This document shows, piece after piece, positions 25,101-33,761 of a stretch of 64,000 bases of DNA. Under the pieces are notes generated by a model. The model ran no database searches, had not been told where the DNA came from, and saw only the letters and a program-made list of their open reading frames with translations. The translations under genes and the position numbers were made by a program. The stretch comes from Coriolopsis trogii (taxonomy: Eukaryota > Basidiomycota > Agaricomycetes > Polyporales > Polyporaceae): NCBI GenBank assembly GCA_020543525.1, contig JAHYIO010000004.1, forward strand, positions 2,108,001 to 2,172,000, read 5' to 3'. The first letter of the stretch is position 1; each line of letters opens with the position of its first letter.

Positions 25101-25710
25101 TCACCGTGAAGCTGCCCAACTGAGCGGAAATCCGCTCCAGTGCGTCAAGCACAGGGTCAGGGGATTGAGGTGTGAGCATAGAGTAGGATTGGACATTGAA
25201 TGCGGTTAGGATGGCTGAGAACAGACCGGCCTGTTGTGTTGTTGTAAGACGGAGAGTACGTGCAAAGAGCTGGCGACCCACGTAGACGAGTAGCGTATCG
25301 ATCTCGCCATTCCATCTCTTGACATTTTCGTCGCTGTGGCTCTTGACCGCATCTGCCAGTTTTGTCCATGCTTTCGCTCTATCATCCTCGTTACACCCAG
25401 GCCTCGCATCATTATCCATCCAATATCCCTGAAACGCGACGGGTTTGTTGACCGTGCAAACATGTTGCACATCAGGAAATACTCACCAAAGTGGAGGGCA
25501 ACGACCACGGTAGGTCGGGTATGTCCTGAAGCGCGGTTGAAGTCGTCAATAAGGTGGTATGAATCCATAACTCACATCGGGCATTGAGGAACCCGCATTC
25601 TCATGCCCGGCCTCAACTTGTGGGACTGCATCTTCAGGCGAGTTGGCCCCGGCCTTGTTCTCCACCGAAAGTGAGTCGGGATTGGCAGCAGGGTGCGAAC
25701 TAGTCGACAT
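22198..25710 (-). CDS. DUF6535 domain membrane protein, unit C
   Basis: Close paralogue of the gene at 2845-6339 with the same exon plan. The ATG at 25710 (MSTSSHPAANPDSL) is followed by the short exon DIPDLPWSLPST, the main exon (about 25430-23990), an exon from about 23890 coding LLMMCIPTQAKEE...GNALFLRQWTAY, and a Ser/Pro/Thr-rich tail ending at 22198. Four hydrophobic segments are conserved (AGLFSAILTAFNVQSY; NALWFSSLIFSLSAASVG; FLPVLLQVASVLFFAGLLV; FSVGVLLVFTIMTTVLPSI). It has diverged from copy A mostly outside the membrane part, notably in the region after RAVFEFVRL. The function of the family is unknown. Confidence 0.75.
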
Positions 25711-26324
25711 GGGGGGTGAGGGCAGGAGGACAGCGATGGGACGATGGCCACCCGTGGGCTGTGGATGAGTGCCGCGTGGTCAGAGTGCGGCCTTGACTTG
25801 AGGCATGTATCTATTCGGATCCGAAGACACGGCATGATCATACAGGTGCCACCTCGCCGGGACAGCCGTGTTGCCGTCGAGCTTCTCGTCTCTCCCTGGG
25901 GCCTTTGAGACAAACGGTCCCCTCGCACTTCAGCCTTTCATTCCCGCTCTGTTTGCAACATGAGCTCAGACGTACGGTGAAGCCTTGGCCTACGGCGGCG
26001 CTCGCCCCAGGTCACGCTCACTACCACGCCTGTCATCCGATCAGGTTCCATTCATGGCATTGTACGCACGAGTGTCGGCTTCACCGCGCACGGTCATGCC
26101 ATTCTGCGTACGCATTTCTGAGCGTATCACCCATGTCGTCTCGGTATCCAGCGAGCATACACCACAAAGCCCTCACCAGCGTGCGCCCCGAGCTCGTTCC
26201 GTCTATCATCAAGATCTGAACGTCCCCTCCTCCTCGGATGCTCTTCGATACTCACCTATTGCACATCAAGCACGACAGCCCAGGGCAGCCAGACTTCCAT
26301 GCATCAAAGCACACTGACAAAGCT
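25711..26324. other. Upstream region of DUF6535 gene C
   Basis: Conserved with 6340-6944 at the nucleotide level. No conserved frame, treated as promoter and spacer. Confidence 0.4.
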
Positions 26325-26826
26325 CTTCACAATATCCGCCTTTTCGGAGTGCCGGAACGAGGACAACAGATGGCCTTCGCCTCCCCGGCCGAATCGTCTT
26401 CCTAGAGCTCGTCGACAATATCTCATGCCTCTTCGCCATGCGCATCTGTTTTTTCTTACTAAGTTCGAGTCTATCTAGTCGCATGCGTTTTTCAAGTTGC
26501 CCTGGCCACAACTCCTCGTGGCAGATACGTCGCCGCGCCCTCGGAGGTACGCCAACCGCCTCCATGACCATTTCCTGCCCTTCTCTCTGCCGTTCGTGTC
26601 GCACCTGGTGCAGGACTGCCTGGGCGCGTTGCTAGCGTACACCGCGCTTCTCATAGATCTCGGTGTGGACGAAGGGAGGGCGACGATGATGAGCTTCCGA
26701 TACTTCACAGGAGGCGCTCTGGTACCCGGACTGCGGCTTCGATGTACCGTAAGATTGGAAGTCTGGAGAGTACGTGGACGCGCGCGCCCGAGCATGACAG
26801 AACGCCTGCAGCGAAGGCGGATATAG
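26325..26826 (+). pseudogene. Inverted karyopherin-like fragment (unit C)
   Basis: Reverse complement of 6950-7460 in unit A. Here the reading ALLAYTALLIDLGVDEGRA lies on the plus strand, opposite to the rest of the unit. The block is bordered by ATATCCGCCTT on the left and AAGGCGGATAT on the right, short inverted repeats that may have mediated the flip. Confidence 0.4.
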
Positions 26827-27139
26827 TAGGCTCCCGGAGCGCAAGTAGCAGACTGAAAGTGTGCTCGTCATATTGGGATGAAGGCAACTCCGCAATCAGA
26901 GGCTTGAGAGAGAGCAGGAGTGGGATCAAAGGAGGGCAGTCGCCCTTGTCAAAGACAGTTGGTGACGGTCCTGAGGCTATACAGTAGCCCTAGCGAATCC
27001 GGGAACTACGATGTACAGACATGATCGATTAGGGACGACATCAGGAGCAGAACAACTAGTTCACTGTCCGGCGCACTCGCAGGAGCACTCACCTGGAGGG
27101 TATGGGGTCATACACGACCTGTTCTGACTCGCTTCGCCC

Positions 27140-27950
27140 CTGGGCACTAGCGCGCCACCGCCTCTAGGTTCCTACGGGTCCTCAAAAGGGGCATGGGCAG
27201 CAAGCTCGTGCGTGTGGGCGCGAGGCGCTGCGTTGCAAGGTCCGCACTCACGAATATCTGCTTCGCTCCCATCTCAGCACGGAGTGGGCGAGCGTCATGA
27301 CTGTGTGGCGGGTCGAGACAGTGGACAGGGTGTAGAACAGGATGGAGTCTAGGACGTGTGGAGGTTTCAGCTGCTCTGGAGAAGCGGAGAGAAGAGTGCG
27401 TACGTACCTGCTGTGGCGAGACCCGGTATGACAAGAGTTTCGTCGTCGCCCTTCGCCTCCTGCGCTGTGGTGTAGTCGTTGGACATGCCGCTGTAGTGGG
27501 CAGAGTAGAGTGTGGCAGCTTCGCGGCTAGCACGATGGACCTCCGGTAAGTAATGGGCTTGCTCGCGCCGTTCCGCATCGGAGTAGACGAAGGCAAGGTG
27601 CTCGGGACTGTACTCCGCGCGCCGCTCGAACATACCAAGCATGGTCAAGTCGATTCCGAGCTCCGGGTGCCTGACAGTTTCGCTAGTCGCGCCCCGGCCC
27701 TGCACCGTGAATGCAGTTACATCGAGCTGGAGCCACCGCGGAGCTTTCTCCTTGCGGAGACTTTCTCTGTTACACATGAAGGGCGCTCGTAACAGGATAT
27801 GGTCGCAAAGGGTCCCTTCGAGTAAGCAGAGCACAATCCATAGCGCTACAGCATATGCGGACCGCAAGCGCAGAGTCCGAGATCTATTTCGACAGCATCG
27901 CAACCTATGCGGGGACGTAGAGGTGGAGACCGTTGTTTCCATCATGTCTG
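27140..27950 (-). pseudogene. Unrecognised exon relic, unit C copy
   Basis: Minus-strand peptide LGMFERRAEYSPEHLAFVYS followed by SREAATLYSAHYSGMSNDYT, matching 7770-8260 of unit A. The frame is interrupted at both ends. Family unknown. Confidence 0.3.
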
Positions 27951-27989
27951 AAGTAGAGCGACACGAGCAGGGTCAAGCGCAGCAGCACA

Positions 27990-28330
27990 CAGGTCATGCA
28001 AACAGGAGAGGCGACATCCCTATCCTCCGCTGCATCAAAGCCGTAGTCCGAGTTCCCCGCCGCCTCCTTATACAGGTACCAGAAGCTGAGTGCCATCTCG
28101 CTCTCCTCTTCGTCGCTTCCATAGTACCCAGGAAGAGCGGTGTACGCCGGGAGCAGCGCCAGGTACTGCTACACCGAATGCACCACGAGCGACAGAGGAG
28201 AGGGGAGAGAAACGGGGATCGGGGCTACTGGTGTACTTGTGAGCGCACGGCGATATTGTTCGTGAGGTACATCGCGGAGTCGTTGCCGAGGGCGACGAGC
28301 GCATCTTACCATGCGGTTGAGATATCTCGC
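27990..28330 (-). pseudogene. Importin-13-like karyopherin fragment (unit C)
   Basis: Minus-strand frame reads LAYTALPGYYGSDEEESEMA then LSFWYLYKEAAGNSDYG, the best match in the window to the karyopherin motif (GYYGVDEEESE, FWYLFQEALW). Only one exon-sized piece remains. Probably a duplicate of a host gene exon carried along in the unit. Confidence 0.42.
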
Positions 28331-28658
28331 TGACGAAGCTCTCTGAAATATGGATTAGTGTGATGTGGGTAGTGCATGGGACCGGGATGGGCATACCGTG
28401 AAGGTCTCTTGCGTGATGCATATCAATCGAGCCAGAGCAGCAGGGGCTCTGCGGCGGTCGACATTCCGGTACTGTCCGAGACGGCGGACTTCGCAAGGAG
28501 TTCGTATAGCTTGTGAGGAGCCGGCTAAAAGCTCGCTCGTTGTGTCACGGAGTATGCGATTCCGCGATCGGAACTATGAGTGAGAGAGCGGGAGTGGGAG
28601 TGGGACTGGAGGGGTGAGGTCGCTGTTGCCATGACACAGTGGGTGCGTCTGCTTCAGG
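28331..28658. other. Spacer at the end of unit C
   Basis: Similar to 8960-9120 of unit A. No gene seen. Confidence 0.35.
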
Positions 28659-28659
28659 T

Positions 28660-28865
28660 GCACAAAAAGGCCAGCGACTGATATGGGACAGGCATTCCAT
28701 TGTGCGCCAGGACGTACACAGTCATATCGCTTGCGAGCACAACGGACTGTGTCCGTGTGCCCTCACAGGCACCGGTCGCGCCCAAGTCCTTCGCGCGCGG
28801 AGGGAAGGCGGATGCAAAACCGACTGTGGCCTTATATGTTGGCTTTCGATGCACCTGCGGCGAAG
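28660..28865 (-). pseudogene. Kre9/Knh1-like relic copy 4, C-terminal half
   Basis: Minus-strand reading ATVGFASAFPPRAKDLGATG and SVVLASDMTVYVLAHNG lines up with the C-terminal end of copy 3 (TVGFATTFPPPTNG, VLASVMAVSILGG). The upstream half lies 34.5 kb away at 63352-63700 because a large element was inserted between them. Confidence 0.6.
28859..28865. repeat. Target site duplication, left of outer element
   Basis: GGCGAAG, repeated at 63352-63358. The uninterrupted copy 3 has a single GGCGAAG at the aligned position (about 15695), which confirms the site. KDZ-type elements usually give 8 bp; the eighth base differs here. Confidence 0.8.
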
Positions 28866-29805
28866 CAGCCCATTCAGTAAGAATATACTGTATGCTGTGT
28901 CCCTCGGCGGTGCAAATGCACTGTGTGGGCGTGGCACGCGGCGCCGCGCGGTCGGGTCGTGGGAACCTGGGGGGTGTTCCGCGCGGGTGGTCGGCCGGGA
29001 GGCATAATGGTGAGCCGCGCGGACCGGGTATGGGTGAGTGATCGGGTGGTGGTCCGGGGTAGGGGGACCGTGTTATGAGCGATCTGGACGCGTTCTGTGG
29101 TCGTAGACTGTCTGTATTTGCCTGCATAGTCCCTGTAGGCACTGTGAGTGACAATGCAACGTTTACCGGGCGTATTAAAGCAACACGAGGGGTGAAACGG
29201 TGAGTTGGAGCGGTCCGGGCAGGGGGACCGGGTGGCGGCTTGTGGGCCGGGAGGCAGGTGGATGGGTCCGGACGCCTTGGGCGAGTTATGGAGGCTACTC
29301 CCATGCTGGGAGGTGTGGTTTAGAGGGCATATGGGGCCTGTGCAAGGCGGTGTGGGCGGTGGGGGATGGGGGTAAGGGGTCGGGTTGCGGTTCGCCAGCC
29401 GGCTACATTGGCGGCTCGGACGGACGGCCTGTGTTCGTCGGAGCATATGGGTCCTGGCATAGCGTTTGGGACCTGTAGAAGCGGGTGTTGAGTGGGAAAT
29501 AATATACAGCTATGGTCAGGATGGTGAACCGAGCGGCATTGGAGATGGTGGTCCGGTGACCCGCGCGGAGTTGGCCATGTGGTGCGATGAGTACCGCGCG
29601 GCCCGACGGCAAGCTCGATATGGTGTTCCGCGCGGGCTTCACCCTGACTTTGGTTGTCCAAGCCGCGCGGTCGGTGTCATCTCTGGGATTGGTGCGCCGC
29701 GCGGCTCGGTATAAAGCAGTGCACTGCGTTCCGCGCGGCCGCCTGCCCACTGCACCAACCGAACCGCGGGTGCACCAGCCGACCCGGATGCGATCCCACA
29801 CTCCC
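28866..29805 (+). repeat. Outer element left terminal inverted repeat
   Basis: Reverse complement of 62412-63351. The stretch 28900-29480 is essentially identical to its partner, and a few substitutions appear toward 29500-29800. Similarity ends near CACACTCC. The outermost 40 bp (ATTCAGTAAGAATATACTG against the partner's ATTCAATAGAAATACTCTG) are the least conserved. ORFs of up to 216 codons here are mirrored at the other end and look like TIR by-products. Confidence 0.85.
29561..29738. repeat. CCGCGCGG array 1 (6 sites, ~34-bp period)
   Basis: Octamers start at 29561, 29594, 29628, 29663, 29697 and 29731: steps of 33-35 bp. The 26-bp spacers differ in sequence, so spacing is conserved more than content. 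Mirrored in the right terminal repeat. Confidence 0.85.
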
Positions 29806-29972
29806 TCTACGGGCTTCTTTGGCGGCTTAAACGGTCCACTGGTATTGTACCAAAACCGGGAGGGTTGGTGTAGTGTTATAGACCTCTAGAGAGGTATGTC
29901 AAAGCTGGGAAAAGATCCAGCCATAGTCAGGTCAGTGAACCGAGCGGCATTGGAAGATGGTTATTCAATGAG

Positions 29973-30151
29973 CCGCGCGGGGGTTGGCCGGATGGTAGTC
30001 ACAGTACCGCGCGGTGGGCTGGTGAGACCGCACCGATGATCCGCGCGGGATGCACAAAAACCCTTTGTCGCTGTGCCGCGCGGATGTCGCACATCCTGGT
30101 TATTCTGTCCCGCGCGGTCCTACATAATACACTGCAATGCGGTCCGCGCGG
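29973..30151. repeat. CCGCGCGG array 2 (6 sites, ~34-bp period)
   Basis: Octamers start at 29973, 30007, 30041, 30076, 30110 and 30144. The flanking sequence partly resembles array 1, suggesting duplication of a block of the terminal repeat. Confidence 0.85.
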
Positions 30152-31087
30152 CCGTCGGGCGTGTATCTACCTAGGCTAGGTTGTAAAGTCTCAATCCCGT
30201 AAGCTGCCATTGATTGACCTTTCCTCTGTATTTAAACCGGGTCAAGCGACCATCCATGTGGCGCGGCTCGCCCGGTTGGTACAAAAACCTAATCGGCTGG
30301 GATATGCCACTTTCCGTCCCCTTAGACACCCTCTCTCATGCGCGACTCTCCCGCTGGCCCGAGGCGATAGATTGGACCGAAGCCCAGCCCACTGAAGCAT
30401 GGCTTATAACTCAATTTACCTTGTCTCAGGGTAGAGGGCACCTCATTCCAAACCAAAGCCAGCGGCGGTCAGGCCAAGCTGGGCCGAGCACAATACTGTT
30501 GTCGGCAGTGCGACAAGTAAATGCGACCCGACCCGGGAATACATTTGTGTGCCGCGCGGTCGTTCAACATAAACCGGCTGCCTGTACCGCACGGAGGTTG
30601 GCTGCAAATCTTTACATTGAAACGCGCGGCCGGGTGTGGCTACTATGTGACCGATCCGCGCGGCCTCCCATGGGTCATGTCCATCCGTACCGCGCGGTCC
30701 GCTCACACTGTTCCAGCCCTGCTTTGTCAGACTGAGCTCGCCGGCCTCCATCTCAGTCATCAAGGAGCCCCTGGGAGTGTGAGTTCAGGTGGTACTCACT
30801 ACCAAACTGCTGACGAGCATGACGACCTGTAGAACCGGCTGAACGGCATCCTGGCAGGAGGCTTCTCATCCGAGCCGAGCGGTGCTCCCCTGGGCCTCAA
30901 ATTCCCCCTGAGCATACGCAGCCACCAGCCCGTGCGTTGGGTGCGAATTACAATGATTTGGAGGTGTGGGTATTCTGGCGTTCAAATATCGTCAAGTTAT
31001 TGCCGATCAAAAGCAAGATCTGTCATTGAGCCCGAAGTATGTACACAAGTGGGCCGCGCGTCCCTCTGAACATGTCTGCGCAAAGTC
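30152..31087. other. Subterminal spacer with scattered octamers
   Basis: No gene recognised. Isolated CCGCGCGG sites occur near 30551, 30657 and 30690. Confidence 0.4.
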
Positions 31088-31301
31088 CCGCGCGGTGCCA
31101 TAAGTGGTACTCTAAATTGTGCACCGCGCGGTAATAGCGGGGTTCTGGTTTGCTGCACCGCGCGGTCGCCACACCCCTACAGTCATATGCACCGCGCGGT
31201 CTCCAGAATGCTACAATCACATGGACCGCGCGGTCTCCACAGTGACACAGTCACATGGACCGCGCGGTCTTCACGATGGTACAATCACATGGACCGCGCG
31301 G
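31088..31301. repeat. CCGCGCGG array 3 (7 sites, 34-bp period)
   Basis: Octamers start at 31088, 31124, 31158, 31192, 31226, 31260 and 31294. The last four lie in imperfect tandem repeats (about 34 bp, containing CACATGGACCGCGCGGTCT), so here the spacer is repeated too. Confidence 0.85.
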
Positions 31302-31799
31302 TGACCCATCTGTTGCAGTCATAGTGCGGTGGCATGACTGTCAATGCTGCTTGCATGCAACATTCCTATATCAACTCTCACCTCGAACGTATGCTAGCCT
31401 TGGTAAATTAATCACTGTGCTCTCCTCCATGTGTTCAATGGTAACTTGCACGGCTGGGCTATGAGCCCTGGTGAAGTGTGCACCGAGCCGAATGTGAGCC
31501 GAGCCGGAATGCAGCACCTCGCGGCCTGGCGATTTGAGTCCACAAGAGGATCTCTCTGTCAAAGACGAGCATTGCAGACAAAGACCCTCAGCAGCATGCT
31601 ATTGCTCTGTTCTGGCAATTCTGTCTGCTTGCTGAGATCCCTGCTCATCAGCTCGAAAACCCTCGAGCTAGCCGAGGCTTGCCGCTGATGCCATGTGAAA
31701 TTCAGAGGTCCCGCTAAGGAGGAGCCTACAGAATTGAGCAGCCCTATTGCTTCGGGCTTTGGAAGCTGCGCGGTCCACCTCCCTTGAGCCATGGAAAGG
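31302..31799. other. Subterminal spacer
   Basis: No gene recognised. One GCGCGG half-site near 31768. Confidence 0.35.
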
Positions 31800-32012
31800 C
31801 CGCGCGGATTAGTCTGCAGCCCTCACGCAGCGGCCGCGCGGTATAGCAAATAAGTTATCCGACGATGGACCGCGCGGTGCAGTATCTAGACTCCCACAAC
31901 GCACCGCGCGGTGCAGTATCTGGACTCCCGCAACGCACCGCGCGGTACACCATCTAGACCCCCGCATCACACCGCGCGGGGCGCAATTTCCTTGCCACTG
32001 ACTCCCGCGCGG
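31800..32012. repeat. CCGCGCGG array 4 (7 sites, ~34-bp period)
   Basis: Octamers start at 31800, 31834, 31870, 31904, 31938, 31972 and 32005. Spacers contain GCAGTATCTAGACTCCC-like repeats. Confidence 0.85.
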
Positions 32013-32277
32013 CGTACTAATCAGGAACTGCAGTTGGTAGCGGGTCAGCTGAGCCGGGCCGATTTGGCAGCCGGGCCGGACACTCATCTTGGCCGATTTT
32101 CGGTTCATATGGGTGCCCAGTCCGGTGTGGACAAGCAGTATGGCGTCCACAATCCAGCCATGACTAACAATAAGCAATTCCAATCTGTGAAGATTCTAGG
32201 TGTGCAGGTGTTGCCCATTGGGCAAGAAAACAAGATATTTACAACGTCCTATGTGATGTACACTTTTGCGCGATCGT

Positions 32278-33239
32278 CTAGTCTGATGAATTCTCCCATC
32301 CCAGCCGCCTATGCACCTCCTCGAGGACGTGATCCCAATGATTACCGTAGCCCTCATTTGCGTCTTGCATCAGCGCGCGGGATTGAACCTGGCCGACAAG
32401 TTGTCGGATGTAGTGGCAATGCCTAACCTCGGCGTCGACGTACCTCATGACGAGCTCCGTGACGGACATTGTTGCCGAGGCGTTCACGTTGTTCTCAGAC
32501 TCCTCCTGTGCAGGGATTGAGCGGAGATTTGGGGACGAACAAGGGCGCAGGATGGGGTCAGCGTCCAGGCGTACCTCAAGGGCTCCAGATGCTGCTGGGC
32601 CGGGTTGATCGCCGAAGAATGTATCGACAAGCATTTCGTCAGGCCCTTCAGGAGCCTCCTCACCAGCAAAGAACTGGGCGGAAAAAAACATGGGGCCCCC
32701 GGGAAAGGGCTGCTGGGCCGGCTGAGGAAATGAGTGGCCCAACTGGTGCTCGGCCACAAAGAGGGAGGCGTCGGCATCTTGGTGGACCTCGCTCGGTTCA
32801 GGAGATGCGTCGCCGAACCGGTGCTCAGCGACAAAGGAGCCGTCGACGTCCTGGTGAGCCTCGCCTGGTTCGGGAGATTCGTCGCCGAACCGGTGCTCGG
32901 CGACGAAGAGGGAGGCGTCGGCGTCCTGGTGAGCCTCACCCGGTTCAAGAGATTCGTCGCCGAACCGGTGCTCGGCGACGAGAAGAGAGGCGTTACCGGC
33001 TACATTGTCCTCTTCGGGTGGAGGAAACGAGATGTCTGTCTCCAGCCCAACCGCTGGGAGGTCAGGCGTTTCGTCGCCAAAAAAACCCTCGGCTCGGAGG
33101 AGCGAGGCACTGGCCTCTTCCATTTGTGGAGCCGGCTCGGGGGATGCATCGGAAAAGAAGTCGTTGGCAATAAGTGGGCTTACTTGACTTGCGTCTGTGT
33201 GCGTCGCCCCTTGCTCGCTGGTATCCGTGCTGGTTGGGA
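32278..33239 (-). pseudogene. Acidic repeat protein of outer element, split (3' part)
   Basis: The frame is open from the insertion boundary at 33239 to the stop at 32278. It encodes a strongly acidic protein with four imperfect 24-residue repeats of the type SLFVAEHRFGDESPEPGEAH (about 33000-32740). A linker with an FFAGEEAPEGPDEMLVDTFFGD variant follows, then a predicted helical C-terminus (VTELVMRYVDAEVRHCHYIR...WDHVLEEVHRRLGW). Joining the flanks of the inner element puts an ATG at 47014 in frame with this ORF, so the native protein of about 330 residues was cut after some ten codons. An internal ATG at 33123 could still start a shortened protein. Function and family unknown. Confidence 0.65.
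33233..33239. repeat. Target site duplication, left of inner element
   Basis: GTTGGGA, repeated at 46977-46983. With the preceding G on both sides it can be read as 8 bp (GGTTGGGA), since the element ends in a G/C that makes the boundary ambiguous by one base. Confidence 0.88.
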
Positions 33240-33670
33240 CAGCAGCTGTTGTAGCTTTGATGTATCACGAACAGGTAAATACTGTGCGCTGTTTTACAAT
33301 AGGAATAGGCAGGGGTTATGATGTATCATGACGTCTTCCCTAAAGGAGAGGATGCTCTAGCGGCCCTTCGGCTCCCTCCTCGGCTCCTCGGCACACTGCC
33401 TAATAGGGTAGCTGCAACACAAATACAGCGCCTCTGTAGCTAAATGTCTCCCCCGAGCGTTTACATGCCCAAATCCGGTACATATACATTGGGAGGGTGC
33501 GCTCAAGCGCCTACACTACCAAATCAAGCAGACACAGCGCCTAGTATACATCAGGGACCCTTGGGGCCTACTCCTGGCGGCTTACGGCGCTAGCACGGGT
33601 GGCTCTGCTCATCAGGGACCCTTGGGGCCTGCTCCTGGCGGCTTACAGCGCTAGCACGGGCGGCTCTGCT
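33240..33670 (+). repeat. Inner element left terminal inverted repeat
   Basis: Matches the reverse complement of 46546-46976. Contains two 61-bp tandem copies at its inner end. Confidence 0.88.
33549..33670. repeat. 61-bp subterminal tandem repeat, 2 copies
   Basis: Copies at 33549-33609 and 33610-33670, each starting CATCAGGGACCCTTGGGGCC and holding a GCTAGC core. The right end has three copies. Confidence 0.85.
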
Positions 33671-33761
33671 CCTCTCAGGGAAAGGTCTTGGATGTATCTG
33701 CCTGAGTAGGATGTAAGAGGGGGCATCTGTGCCCTGTACGCGTACCACGGAGTTCAAGATG

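Larger units (their letters stand above)
15466..28865. repeat. Tandem unit C, interrupted by a MULE
   Basis: Starts with the Kre9/Knh1-like copy 3. It continues across the MULE (16423-20267) into sequence matching unit A from about 890 onward: the flanks 16320-16413 and 20277-20400 match 790-960 of unit A on either side of the insertion. It ends in the split Kre9/Knh1-like copy 4. Without the MULE it is about 9.5 kb, close to unit A. Confidence 0.7.

Noticed and set aside
28874..29446. 190-codon open frame in the left terminal repeat, with an almost identical one at 62771-63343
   Set aside because: It exists in both inverted termini because the DNA is repeated. Composition is proline/threonine-rich low complexity with no domain, and antisense frames are just as open.
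29561..32012. CRISPR-like regular spacing of CCGCGCGG
   Set aside because: The repeated core is only 8 bp, partly with repeated spacers, and the genome is eukaryotic. It fits a subterminal binding array, not a CRISPR.
32469..33173. 234-codon plus-strand frame opposite the acidic repeat protein
   Set aside because: Arg/Gly-rich shadow of the minus-strand repeats; the minus frame has the sensible acidic composition and continues through the insertion site to an ATG.
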